Assembly: GCF_030409305.1 (NCBI RefSeq)
Contig: NZ_JAUFPQ010000028.1
Span: forward strand, 1,838 to 47,120
Source: Halomonas maura
GTDB taxonomy: Bacteria; Pseudomonadota; Gammaproteobacteria; Pseudomonadales; Halomonadaceae
Reading direction: 5' to 3'
Length of the DNA stretch: 45,283 bases
Shown here: positions 34,650 through 42,841 of the stretch, in pieces
Numbering within the stretch: position 1 is the stretch's first letter
Layout: the number at the start of each line of letters is the position of its first letter
Program-made: the position numbers and the translations under genes
The notes under the pieces: model-generated
What the model saw: only the letters and a program-made list of their open reading frames with translations
Told to the model about the DNA's origin: nothing
Databases searched by the model: none

Positions 34650-36406
34650 TCGCCGGCCACCCTCACCGCGTCCTCGCCATGTATCGCCCCCGCTACGTTC
34701 GCCGGCTTGCGTCCCCCTCCTGGCCCTGGCTGCTGGCGATCGCCGCCGTCTTCCTGGGCGTGGGGCTCGGCCTGCGCGACCCCTGGCCCGCCGACGAGCC
34801 GCGCTTCGCCCTGAACGCCCTGGAGATGCTCCGGACCGGGCAGTTCTGGATCCCCCACCGGGCCGGGGAGCCCTACCCCGACAAGCCGCCGATCTTCATG
34901 TGGGCCATGGCGGGCGCCATCCAGCTGACCGGCTCGGTGCGCCTGGGCTTCCTGCTGCCGTCGCTGGTCGGCGCCCTGGGCACCCTGGCCCTGGTGATGG
35001 ACCTGTCGAACCGCCTCCACGGGCGCCGGGTGGCCTGGCTGGCGGGCCTCGCCCTGCTCTCGAGCGTCCAGTTCGGCCTCCAGGCGCGCACCGCCCAGAT
35101 CGACATGCTGGTCACCTTCTTCATCACCCTCGGCGCCTACGGCCTGCTGCGCCACGCCCTGCTGGGGCCCGACCGCCGCTGGTGGTGGCTGGGCTGCCTC
35201 GGCATGGGCCTGGGCATCCTCACCAAGGGCGTGGGCTTCCTGCCGTTGCTGATGCTGCCCGCCTGGGCCCTGCTCGCCCGGCGCGGCCAGGCGGAGCCGC
35301 TGGCCTGGCGCGACCTGGGGCTCGGGCTCGCCATGATCCTCGCGGTCGTCGCCCTCTGGGTGGTGCCCATGGCCGTGGTCACCAGCCTCTCCGATGACCC
35401 GTCGCTGGCGGCCTATCGGGACAACATCCTCTTCAAGCAGACCGGCGAGCGCTATGCCGATGCCTGGCACCATGTGAAGCCCTGGTACTACTACCCGCTC
35501 GAGGTGATGCCCTGGGCCTGGCTGCCCCTGGTGCTGGCGCTGCCCTGGCTGGTGCCCGCCTGGTGGCGACGCGCCCGTCGCCTCGATGCGCGCATCCTGC
35601 TGCCCCTCAGCGGCATGCTGCTGGTGGTCGTCTTCTTCTCGCTGTCGCCGGGCAAGCGTGGCGTCTACCTGCTGCCGACGCTGCCGCTGCTGGTGCTGGC
35701 CATGGCGCCGCTGCTGCCGGGGCTGCTGTGCCGCCCGCGGCTTCACTGGCTGGGCGCCGCCGTGCTGGCGCTGTTCGGCGGCGTGTTCCTGGCCGCCGGG
35801 ATCCTCGGTGCCCTGGGCCTTCCTGCCCTGGCCCGGCTCGCCGAGTACCATGGGGTCACGCCCTGGGCCTGGTGGAGCCTGCTCGGGCTGGTGGCCCTGG
35901 GGTTGCTGGCCTGGGGCCGGCCGCGCCATGGCCTGGCGGCCCTGGCGGCCTGGCTCGCGGTGTTCTGGCTGAGCTGGTCGACCTGGGGCTACCAGCTCAT
36001 GGACCCGGCTCGCTCGCCCCGTGACCTGATGCAGGCGGTGGCGTCCCGGACCGGCCCGTCGGCCTGGCTGGCCATGCCCGACTTCGACGAGGAGTTCCTG
36101 CTCCAGGCCCGCCAGCCCATGGTGCAGTTCGGCTACCACACCCCGGACGAGGCCCAGTTCCAGCGCGCCTTCGCCTGGCTGCAGGCGGCGCCCGCCGAGC
36201 GCTGGATGCTGGTCCCCCAGCACCGCGATGACGCCATCGCCTGCGCCGACCTGGACCTGGCCCGGGATCTCGGCGTGCAGAACGGCGAGACCTGGTGGCT
36301 GATCCCCGGCCGGGCCTTCGACGCCTGCGCGGGGGATGCCGCCGCGGCCCCCCTCTATGTGGCGCCGACCACCCTCGCCGCCCGCTCCACGACGCGCCGC
36401 GACTAG
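34646..36406 (+). CDS. ArnT-like (GT83) lipid-linked sugar transferase
   Basis: The 586-residue protein is a polytopic GT-C glycosyltransferase with about 12 helices. The first periplasmic loop DPWPADEPRFALNALEM and HRAGEPYPDKPPIFMW holds the catalytic acid and metal residues of the ArnT/PMT family. The C-terminal soluble part is short. The start is taken as GTG at 34646, which overlaps the previous stop (GTGA); ATG at 34679 is possible, and neither has a clear ribosome binding site. It likely moves a sugar from the lipid carrier to lipid A or another envelope acceptor. Confidence 0.85.
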   Translation: MIAGHPHRVLAMYRPRYVRRLASPSWPWLLAIAAVFLGVGLGLRDPWPADEPRFALNALEMLRTGQFWIPHRAGEPYPDKPPIFMWAMAGAIQLTGSVRLGFLLPSLVGALGTLALVMDLSNRLHGRRVAWLAGLALLSSVQFGLQARTAQIDMLVTFFITLGAYGLLRHALLGPDRRWWWLGCLGMGLGILTKGVGFLPLLMLPAWALLARRGQAEPLAWRDLGLGLAMILAVVALWVVPMAVVTSLSDDPSLAAYRDNILFKQTGERYADAWHHVKPWYYYPLEVMPWAWLPLVLALPWLVPAWWRRARRLDARILLPLSGMLLVVVFFSLSPGKRGVYLLPTLPLLVLAMAPLLPGLLCRPRLHWLGAAVLALFGGVFLAAGILGALGLPALARLAEYHGVTPWAWWSLLGLVALGLLAWGRPRHGLAALAAWLAVFWLSWSTWGYQLMDPARSPRDLMQAVASRTGPSAWLAMPDFDEEFLLQARQPMVQFGYHTPDEAQFQRAFAWLQAAPAERWMLVPQHRDDAIACADLDLARDLGVQNGETWWLIPGRAFDACAGDAAAAPLYVAPTTLAARSTTRRD

Positions 36407-36432
36407 CGCGACTCCCGGCCATGGCGAGTCAT

Positions 36433-36700
36433 CGCCGGTCGACGGCGCCCGGCACCTGCAGCCTCAGCCAGTCCCACAGCCACTGCGCCTCGGGCCGCGG
36501 CGCCCGGCGGACTGGACGTACCAGCCAGAACGCCTCGTCGGTGGGCATCGCCCGGTCGAGGGGCGCGACCAGGTCCGGGCGCGCCGCCAGCAGCCGGGTG
36601 GTGCGTCAGCGCCACGCCACCGCCGTGGGAGGCCAGGGCGAGGGCCATCGCCTGGCTGTCGCAGGTCAGCGCCGTACAGCGGGCTTCGCTGGCGCCGGGA
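36433..36700 (-). pseudogene. C-terminal remnant of a LysR (GcvA-like) regulator
   Basis: On the minus strand, starting near 36700, the frame reads CDSQAMALALASHGGGVALTHHP and then shifts frame to LLAARPDLVAPLDRAMPTDE and on to WLWDWLRLQVPGAVDR and a stop at 36433-36435. This is the end of a LysR effector domain (GVGVAL... LV.PF style). The HTH and most of the domain are missing and one frameshift is present. Its 5' end meets the 5' end of a BBOX/TauD fragment on the other strand, so a deletion probably joined two genes. Confidence 0.7.
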
Positions 36701-36880
36701 CAGATGGTCGCCTTCGAGAATCGCCGCGTGCTGCACGGGCGCCGCGCCTTCGACCCCAACAGCGGCCGACGTCCCTGCAGGAGACCTACCTGGACCTCGA
36801 CATGCTCGAGTCACGCCTGCGGGTGCTGGCCCGCCGGGGCCGACACCCGCCGCCGAGCCTCGGCCTCGCGCGTCCGGGCC
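36680..36880 (+). pseudogene. C-terminal remnant of a gamma-butyrobetaine hydroxylase-like (TauD/BBOX) gene
   Basis: The plus frame encodes APGQMVAFENRRVLHGRR and AFDPNSGRR, then after a frameshift LQETYLDLDMLESRLRVLAR. This matches the end of 2-oxoglutarate-dependent gamma-butyrobetaine dioxygenases (NrRVLHGR, R-LQG-Y-D-D-L-SRLRVL). The second iron-ligand histidine is in VLHGRR. All upstream catalytic parts are missing. With the adjoining LysR fragment it suggests a lost carnitine/betaine catabolic locus. Confidence 0.7.
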
Positions 36881-36971
36881 GGCCTCTTAACCGCGTTTCC
36901 CGGCGACCGCTTTGGCCGCCGGGCGCGCTGCCGTATGCTGTGGCGACGTCCACCAGGAAGTCCCTCGTCCC

Positions 36972-37649
36972 ATGCCCCGTTCCCTCGGAATCCTCTTTAC
37001 CGCCCTGCTCGTCCTCCTCGGCCTGGGCCTGCTGTGGCAATGGCTCGCCATGCAGGACCTGCTCACCGTCGACAGCCTGATGGCCATGGCCCGGGGCTCG
37101 GTGGCCTGGCGCGATACGCCCTGGGCGGTGCTGGTGGTGATGGCGGTGTATGCCGGTGGCTCGCTGGTGATGTTTCCCCTGAGCCTGCTGGTGGCGCTGA
37201 CCGGCCTGCTGTTCGGCCCCTGGTGGGGCTTCGGCTACTCCCTGGCCGGGACCCTGGCGGCCTCGGTGCTGACCTGGTGGGTGGGCCGCAAGCTGGGCCG
37301 CGACGCCCTGCTGCGCCACGGCGGCAAGCATCTCAAGGGGCTGTCCCGCTACCTGTCCGGTCGCGGCATCCGCACCATGACGCTGGTCAACCTGCTGCCG
37401 CTGGCGCCCTTCACCCTCACCAACATGATGGCCGGGGCCTTCCACCTGCGCTTTCGCGACTACATGATCGGCTCGACGCTGGGCATCATCCCGGGACTCG
37501 CCGGGGTCACGCTGCTGGGCAGCCAGCTCGGCGAACTGGCCACCGCGGACAGTCGCCAGGAGGTGCTCTTCTCGCTGGTCGGCCTGCTCGCCGGGGTGGC
37601 CCTGCTCTACGCGCTCAAGCGCTGGGCCGAGCGGCGCCGGCGACGCTGA
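36972..37649 (+). CDS. TVP38/TMEM64 (VTT domain) membrane protein
   Basis: The 225-residue protein has about five to six hydrophobic segments and the VTT/SNARE-associated domain: LVMFPLSLLVALTGLLFGPWWGFGYSLAG (read in segments, about 64-92), RTMTLVNLLPLAPFTLTNMMAGAFHLRFRDYM (about 135-166) and LGIIPG. Family members are lipid scramblase-like or of unknown function in bacteria. ATG at 36972 has only a weak GGAAG upstream. It converges with the GT4 gene 9 bp downstream. Confidence 0.85.
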   Translation: MPRSLGILFTALLVLLGLGLLWQWLAMQDLLTVDSLMAMARGSVAWRDTPWAVLVVMAVYAGGSLVMFPLSLLVALTGLLFGPWWGFGYSLAGTLAASVLTWWVGRKLGRDALLRHGGKHLKGLSRYLSGRGIRTMTLVNLLPLAPFTLTNMMAGAFHLRFRDYMIGSTLGIIPGLAGVTLLGSQLGELATADSRQEVLFSLVGLLAGVALLYALKRWAERRRRR

Positions 37650-37658
37650 GGCGGGGAC

Positions 37659-38984
37659 TCACTCGGGCGGCAGCTCCGGCTCGTCGTGGTGCCCGCCCGG
37701 CCACCAGGACGGGCGCTCCTGCTCCCACTCCTCCTGGACCAGGTGGCGCAGCAGCCGACCCCGGTAGCGCAGCATCTGCCATTCGGCGCCGAGCCGCCCG
37801 CGCACCCGGTCCCAGCCGCCATCGTCGGCGTGGGTGAAGGGCCCGCCCCGGGCGATGACGTCGCGATAGACCGCCAGGCAGCGCTCGGCGCAGAGCCGCT
37901 CGTCGAAGGCCGCCGCGGTGATCAGCGCCCCCTCGCGCAGGGGCCGGCGACACGCCGGCTCGGCGAGCTCGAGCAGTGCCGAGGCCATGCCCGGGGCGTC
38001 GTCCCCGGCCAGCAGCCGGCCGTTGTCGCCGTCCTTGACCACCTCGACGACCCCCGGGGCGCGGACCGCCACCACCGGCAGGCCGGCGGCCATGGCCTCG
38101 GCCACCACCATGCCCTGGGTCTCGCTGTGGGAAGCGAAGGCGAAGACATCCATGGCATGGTAGGCGTCGATCAACCCCTGGCCCTCGAGGCGCCCGGTGA
38201 AGTGCAGACGCCCGGCCACGCCCGCGGCCTCGGCGATCGCCTGCATGCGCATGGCGGCATCGCCGTCGCCGACCACCAGGAAGTGCGCCCGGGGCAGCGC
38301 AACCAGGGCGCGGGTCACGGCCTCGGCCAGGAAGATCAGGTTCTTCTCCCTGGCCAGCCGCCCCAGATGGCCGATCACGTAGGCCCCGGCGGGAATCCCC
38401 AGGCGGCGCCGGCAATCCTCGCCGTTGCCCAGGGCGAAGCGGGTGGTGTCCACGCCGCTCGGCACCACGCGGATCGCCGGATTGGCGTCTCGCGCGATGA
38501 GTAGCGCGCGGATGCTCTCGCTGGGCGCGATGACCTCGTCGCACAGCCAGGTGTACTGGGTGGCCAGGGCGATGGCGAAACGCTGCATGCGCGGCGAGTC
38601 GCCGGGCACGTAGTGGGTGTAGTGCTCGTAGAGGGTGTGATGGGTGAAGACCAGCGGCAGGCCATAGGTCTCGGCCGCCCGGGCGGCGGTGTCCCCCAGC
38701 AGGAAGGGATGGTGGGCATGCACCAGGTCAGGCTCGAAGGCCTCGATGGCGTCGAAGAGCTGGCCCGGGATCGGCACCGGCAGGGAGAAGTCGCTGCCAT
38801 TGAAGTGCTGGACCGCCGCCACCCGCACCACGTCGGCCTCGTCGGCGGGCTGGCCGGCGAGCCGCGGGGCCACCACCAGCACGCGGTGCCCCGCCGCCTG
38901 GAGCTGGCGCTTGAGACGCTGGACGGATTCGCTGACCCCACCGACGATCGGCAGATAGGTGTTGGTGAACATCAGCACATTCAC
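37659..38984 (-). CDS. GT4-family glycosyltransferase
   Basis: The 441-residue GT-B protein has an N-terminal acceptor domain (MFTNTYLPIVGGVSESV, PDLVHAHHPFLLGDTAA, THHTLYEHYTHYVP) and a C-terminal nucleotide-sugar domain (GHLGRLAREKNL, PSGVDTTRF, SHSETQGMVVAEAMAAGLPVVA with the EX7E motif). The pattern resembles diacylglycerol or phosphatidylinositol glycosyltransferases. A 60-residue charged, Trp-rich tail follows the domain. The start is GTG at 38982-38984, overlapping the stop of the LysR gene (GTGA), so the two are translationally coupled. Confidence 0.87.
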   Translation of the reverse strand: MNVLMFTNTYLPIVGGVSESVQRLKRQLQAAGHRVLVVAPRLAGQPADEADVVRVAAVQHFNGSDFSLPVPIPGQLFDAIEAFEPDLVHAHHPFLLGDTAARAAETYGLPLVFTHHTLYEHYTHYVPGDSPRMQRFAIALATQYTWLCDEVIAPSESIRALLIARDANPAIRVVPSGVDTTRFALGNGEDCRRRLGIPAGAYVIGHLGRLAREKNLIFLAEAVTRALVALPRAHFLVVGDGDAAMRMQAIAEAAGVAGRLHFTGRLEGQGLIDAYHAMDVFAFASHSETQGMVVAEAMAAGLPVVAVRAPGVVEVVKDGDNGRLLAGDDAPGMASALLELAEPACRRPLREGALITAAAFDERLCAERCLAVYRDVIARGGPFTHADDGGWDRVRGRLGAEWQMLRYRGRLLRHLVQEEWEQERPSWWPGGHHDEPELPPE

Positions 38985-39937
38985 GTTGACGACTCTCCTG
39001 TCGTGGTCGGCCGGGTGACGGGGGGCACGCGACCGGCCATCTCCTGCTCAAGATAGGCGATGAAGGCACGGATCCGCAGCGGGACGTGGCGGCGCTGATC
39101 ATACACGGCATGGAAGTCGGCACGCACACCCCGCCAGCCCGGCAGCACTTCCACCAGCTGTCCGGCGGCCAGGTCCTGGTGCACGTCCCACCAGGATCGC
39201 AGCGCCACGCCATGGCCATCCCGTGTCAGCCGGCGGATGACCTCGCCATCGTTGCTGGCCAGCGGGCCGGACACCTTCACCGCCTGTTCCTCCCGCGGGC
39301 CGTCGCGACGCTCGAAGCGCCACAGGGCATAGTCGCTGGCATTCTCGCGCAGCACCAGGCAGGGATGCGCCGCCAGGTCGGCGGGCGACTCCAGGGCCGG
39401 CATGGTCGCCACATAGCCCGGGGAGGCGCAGAGGATCCGGCGGTTGGCCAGGATGCGCCGCGCCACCAATCGCGAGTCCGGTGGCTCGCCGACGCGGATG
39501 CCGATATCGAAGCCCTGGTCGGCGAGGCTCACCGGGAAATTGCTCAGCTCCAGGGCGGCCTCGAGGCGCGGGTGCCGCCGGCAGAAGGCCGACAGCAGCG
39601 GCGCCACGTGGCGCCGCCCGAAGCCGAAGGTGGCATTGATGCGCAGCGGGCCGGAGAGCTCGGCCCGCTGGTCGGCCAGGGTCTCCTCCAGTTCGACGAG
39701 CTCCTCGAGGATCGCCCCGCCCCGGGCCAGGTAGAGCTCGCCCTCGGCGGTCAGCGTCAGGCGGCGGGTGGTGCGGGTCGCCAGGGCGACCCCGAGGCGC
39801 GCCTCGAGCTGCTTGAGCCGCTTGCTGACCGCCGACAGCGACAGGCCCAGCTCCCGGGCGGTGGCGGTCAGGCTGCCGGCCCGGGCCAGCCGCTGGAAGA
39901 AGGCCAGGTCGTCGAGGGGGGGCACGGCACTCTCCAC
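38981..39937 (-). CDS. LysR-family regulator
   Basis: The 318-residue protein has a LysR HTH (about 8-67: LAFFQRLARAGSLTATARELG, LSAVSKRLKQLEARLG) and an effector domain with INATFGFGRRHVAPLLSAF. The start is GTG at 39935-39937. It lies divergently 94 bp from the tartrate/malate dehydrogenase gene, as is usual for DmlR/TtuA-type activators, and is likely to regulate it. Its stop overlaps the start of the GT4 gene, which would then be co-expressed. Confidence 0.88.
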   Translation of the reverse strand: MESAVPPLDDLAFFQRLARAGSLTATARELGLSLSAVSKRLKQLEARLGVALATRTTRRLTLTAEGELYLARGGAILEELVELEETLADQRAELSGPLRINATFGFGRRHVAPLLSAFCRRHPRLEAALELSNFPVSLADQGFDIGIRVGEPPDSRLVARRILANRRILCASPGYVATMPALESPADLAAHPCLVLRENASDYALWRFERRDGPREEQAVKVSGPLASNDGEVIRRLTRDGHGVALRSWWDVHQDLAAGQLVEVLPGWRGVRADFHAVYDQRRHVPLRIRAFIAYLEQEMAGRVPPVTRPTTTGESST

Positions 39938-40031
39938 TCAAGATCAACAATGGATTGCATTTTACCCCGATTGTCTCCGGGATGTGCAGGGTTAGACTGG
40001 ACACCCCGACCCAGTTCCTGGAGGAGCTCCC
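39938..40031. promoter_or_regulatory. LysR-dehydrogenase divergent promoter region
   Basis: The palindrome CAATGGATTG (39948-39957) lies next to the LysR start in the 94-bp gap. A possible -10 is GGTTAGACT near 39990. The dehydrogenase has TGGAGGAG as its ribosome binding site at 40018-40025. Confidence 0.35.
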
Positions 40032-41111
40032 ATGACCCACCGCATCGCCGTGCTCGCCGGTGACGGCATCGGCACCGAAGTCATGCCCGAGGGCGTGCGC
40101 GCCCTCGAGGCCGCCGCCGGCCGGTTCGGCATCGACCTGGAGCTGACCGCCTTCGATTTCGCCAGCTGTGACTACTATCTGGAACACGGCCAGATGCTGC
40201 CCGACGACTGGCACGAGACCCTGGTCGCCTTCGATGCCATCTTCTATGGCGCCATCGGCTGGCCGGACAAGGTGCCGGATCACATCTCGCTGTGGGGCTC
40301 GCTGCTCAAGTTCCGCCGCGAATTCGACCAGTACGTCAACCTGCGCCCCTGCCGCCTGCTGCCGGGCATCCAGAGTCCGCTGGCCGGCCGTGCCCCCGGC
40401 GACATCGACTTCTACGTGGTGCGCGAGAACACCGAGGGCGAGTATTCCAGCGTCGGCGGCACCATGTTCGAGGGCACCGAGCGCGAGGTGGTGATCCAGG
40501 AGACGGTGATGACCCGCACCGGCGTCGACCGCGTGCTGAAGTACGCCTTCGACCTGGCCGCCACCCGCCCGCGAAAGAAGCTCACCTCGGCCACCAAGTC
40601 CAATGGCATCGCCATCACCATGCCCTGGTGGGACACCCGCGTGGCCGCCATGGCCGAGCGTTACCCGGCGGTCGAGGTGGACAAGTTCCACATCGATATC
40701 CTCACCGCCAACTTCGTGCTGCACCCCGACTGGTTCGATGTGGTGGTGGCTAGCAACCTGTTCGGCGATATCCTCTCCGACCTGGGGCCCGCCTGCACCG
40801 GCACCATCGGCGTGGCCCCCTCGGCCAACATCAACCCCGAGGGACGCTTCCCGAGCCTGTTCGAGCCGGTCCACGGCAGCGCCCCGGACATCGCCGGACG
40901 CGGCATCGCCAACCCCATCGGCCAGATCTGGTCCGGCGCCATGATGCTCGAGCACCTCGGTCACGCCGAGGCCGGGGCGGCCATCCTCGCGGCCATCGAG
41001 GCGGTGCTCGGCGAGGGCGACCCCGCGGTGCTGACCCCGGACCTCGGAGGCCGGGGCACCACCGCGGGGCTGGGCCGCGCCATCACCGGGCGCATCGCCG
41101 CCGGGGACTGA
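40032..41111 (+). CDS. Tartrate dehydrogenase / D-malate dehydrogenase family
   Basis: The 359-residue enzyme is an isocitrate/isopropylmalate-dehydrogenase relative of the TtuC/DmlA group. It oxidatively decarboxylates tartrate, D-malate or related hydroxyacids with NAD+ and a divalent metal. Visible residues are the N-terminal IAVLAGDGIGTEVMPEG, the substrate arginines in LRPCRLLPG and VVRENTEGEYSSVGG, and the metal/NAD segment NLFGDILSDLGPACTGTIGVAPSANINPEG (read in parts, about 240-270), HGSAPDIAG. Strong ribosome binding site TGGAGGAG. D-malate and tartrate cannot be told apart from sequence. Confidence 0.9.
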   Translation: MTHRIAVLAGDGIGTEVMPEGVRALEAAAGRFGIDLELTAFDFASCDYYLEHGQMLPDDWHETLVAFDAIFYGAIGWPDKVPDHISLWGSLLKFRREFDQYVNLRPCRLLPGIQSPLAGRAPGDIDFYVVRENTEGEYSSVGGTMFEGTEREVVIQETVMTRTGVDRVLKYAFDLAATRPRKKLTSATKSNGIAITMPWWDTRVAAMAERYPAVEVDKFHIDILTANFVLHPDWFDVVVASNLFGDILSDLGPACTGTIGVAPSANINPEGRFPSLFEPVHGSAPDIAGRGIANPIGQIWSGAMMLEHLGHAEAGAAILAAIEAVLGEGDPAVLTPDLGGRGTTAGLGRAITGRIAAGD

Positions 41112-41210
41112 GACGCCGCCCCGCGTCGCGTCCGGCTCAGCCGGCGACGCCTCGGCGGTATCGAAGGTCCGCCCGCCGGCGCTGGCGACGTCTTTCGACG
41201 CTCCGTACGG

Positions 41211-42053
41211 TCAGTCCCGCTCCCAGACGCCGGCGAGGATCCGCACCCGGTCGTCCGCCAGGTTGTCGTGCAGGTTGCGGCCCATGGCGGCGAAGTCGTC
41301 GCCGAAGATCAGGGAAGGCCCCGGCAAGGGCGGCGCCGCGCGGCGGCCATGCTTGCGCCGCCAGGCCAGGGCGCTCTCGGTGACGTCCTCGAGATGGACG
41401 GCGCGGAAGCCCGCCTCGGCGAGGGTACCCGTCAGGGACGCCCGGCAGGCCAGGTGGCTGGTCGCCGCGCGGCGCGCCCAGGGCACCGGCAGCGCGAGGG
41501 GGGCCGGATTGTCGCCGGCCACCACCTCATGGAGCAGCACGCGGCCGCCGGGGCCCAGCAGCCGCCGCCATTCGCCGAGCACCGCCGGCAGGTCGGGCAT
41601 GTTGATCAGCGCATGCTGGCACCAGACGACGTCCACGCTCGCCACCGGCAGGGGTACGCGGGCGGCATCGGCACACAGGAAGCGGGTGTGCGCCGCCAGG
41701 CCGGTGGCCCGGCTCAGCCAGTCGGCCACCGCGACGAAGGCCGCGGTGATGTCCACGCCAACAACCGTCACCCCATGCTCCGCCGCCAGCAACCGGCTGG
41801 CCCCACCGGTGCCGCAGCCCACGTCCAACACCCGCTGCCCGGGCACGAAGGCGCCGTGGCGTGCCAGGGCGCGACTGGCCTGGCGACCGCCCAGGTGCAG
41901 CTGGTCGATGCCGGCGATCGTGTCGAGGGACAGACGGTCGGGATCATGGCCGGCGGCGCGGAAGGCCGCCTGCAGGCGGGTCAGCAGGCGGTCTCCTCCC
42001 TCTCTCGCGAGGGCATCATAGTGGGCGTCGAGCTGTCGGGCGGTGTCGATCAT
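41211..42053 (-). CDS. SAM-dependent class I methyltransferase
   Basis: The 280-residue protein has the class I motif VLDVGCGTGGASRLLA at 75-90, VVGVDITAAFV as motif II, and VDVVWCQHALINMPD as motif III/IV. A conserved-looking IDQLHLGGRQASRALA precedes motif I, a feature also seen in glycine/sarcosine-type and small-molecule methyltransferases. The substrate cannot be named. Start at 42051-42053 follows CAGGAGG. It faces the dehydrogenase on one side and the lipocalin gene on the other. Confidence 0.82.
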   Translation of the reverse strand: MIDTARQLDAHYDALAREGGDRLLTRLQAAFRAAGHDPDRLSLDTIAGIDQLHLGGRQASRALARHGAFVPGQRVLDVGCGTGGASRLLAAEHGVTVVGVDITAAFVAVADWLSRATGLAAHTRFLCADAARVPLPVASVDVVWCQHALINMPDLPAVLGEWRRLLGPGGRVLLHEVVAGDNPAPLALPVPWARRAATSHLACRASLTGTLAEAGFRAVHLEDVTESALAWRRKHGRRAAPPLPGPSLIFGDDFAAMGRNLHDNLADDRVRILAGVWERD

Positions 42054-42143
42054 GGCGGCCTCCTGGCGGTTCGAGCTCCCAGACTAGCGGCTGCGCATCG
42101 CGCCCCCTATCCTGCCATGGTCGTCCCCGACAAGGAGTCCGAG

Positions 42144-42695
42144 ATGCCACGCCCCCTGTTCGTCCTGCCCCTGCTCGCCCTGGGCCTGGGCGCCTGTACG
42201 GGGATCCCCGACGGCACCCGGGCCGTCGAGGACTTCGACCTGGAGCGTTACCTGGGCCGCTGGTATGAGATCGCCCGCCTGGATCATGCCTTCGAGGAGG
42301 GTCTGGACTGCGTCACCGCCGACTATTCACGCCGCGACGGCGGGGGCGTGCGGGTGATCAACCGCGGCGTGGACCTGGCCGCCGGCGAGGCGGATGTCGC
42401 CGAGGGCCGCGCCTTCCCCGTCGAGCAGGCGGATGTCGGCCGACTCAAGGTCAGCTTCTTCGGCCCCTTCTATGCCGGCTACAACGTCCTGGCACTGGAC
42501 GAGGACTATGCCTGGGCCCTGGTCGCCGGTCCCGACCGGGACTACCTGTGGATCCTCTCCCGCACCCCCGAGCTGCCGCCCTCGACCTACCGGGACCTGA
42601 CACGTCGGGCTGCGGCCCTGGACTTTCCGGTCGACGTCCTGATCGAGGTCGAGCAGGGCGAGGCCGCCTGCGGCCCCTGGCGCCGCGACGGCTGA
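42144..42695 (+). CDS. blc: Outer-membrane lipocalin lipoprotein
   Basis: The 183-residue protein is a Blc-type lipocalin. It has a lipoprotein signal with the lipobox LGAC (C18), then the lipocalin G-x-W motif in LERYLGRWYEIARLDHAFEEGL, AFPVEQADVGRLKVSFFGPF, and a second motif with YAWALVAGPDRDYLWILSR. Residue +2 is Thr, so Lol sorting to the outer membrane is expected. ATG at 42144 follows AAGGAG. Members bind lysophospholipids. Confidence 0.93.
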   Translation: MPRPLFVLPLLALGLGACTGIPDGTRAVEDFDLERYLGRWYEIARLDHAFEEGLDCVTADYSRRDGGGVRVINRGVDLAAGEADVAEGRAFPVEQADVGRLKVSFFGPFYAGYNVLALDEDYAWALVAGPDRDYLWILSRTPELPPSTYRDLTRRAAALDFPVDVLIEVEQGEAACGPWRRDG

Positions 42696-42743
42696 GCCCG
42701 CAGGCACGGCCAGCAAGACGCCTGGCGTGTGAATGCCCTGAAT

Positions 42744-42782
42744 GACCGGGCCCGCCGCCCCAGTCGGGGTGGCGGGCCGGTC
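42744..42782. terminator. Bidirectional terminator between blc and alkaline phosphatase
   Basis: A 16- to 17-bp stem with one bulge (GACCGG and CCCGCCGCCCC pairing with GGGGTGGCGGG and CCGGTC) around an AGTC loop lies between two convergent genes. There is no T run on the plus strand; it probably serves both. Confidence 0.6.
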
Positions 42783-42841
42783 TCAACGTTCGCCGGGGTG
42801 GCGGGACACGGCGGCCCCTCTCCGCGGCTATCGGGCTCAAG

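Noticed and set aside
41112..41210. GC-rich repeats between the dehydrogenase and methyltransferase considered as a structured RNA
   Set aside because: Only a short CCGGCT/AGCCGG pair is seen; too little to call.
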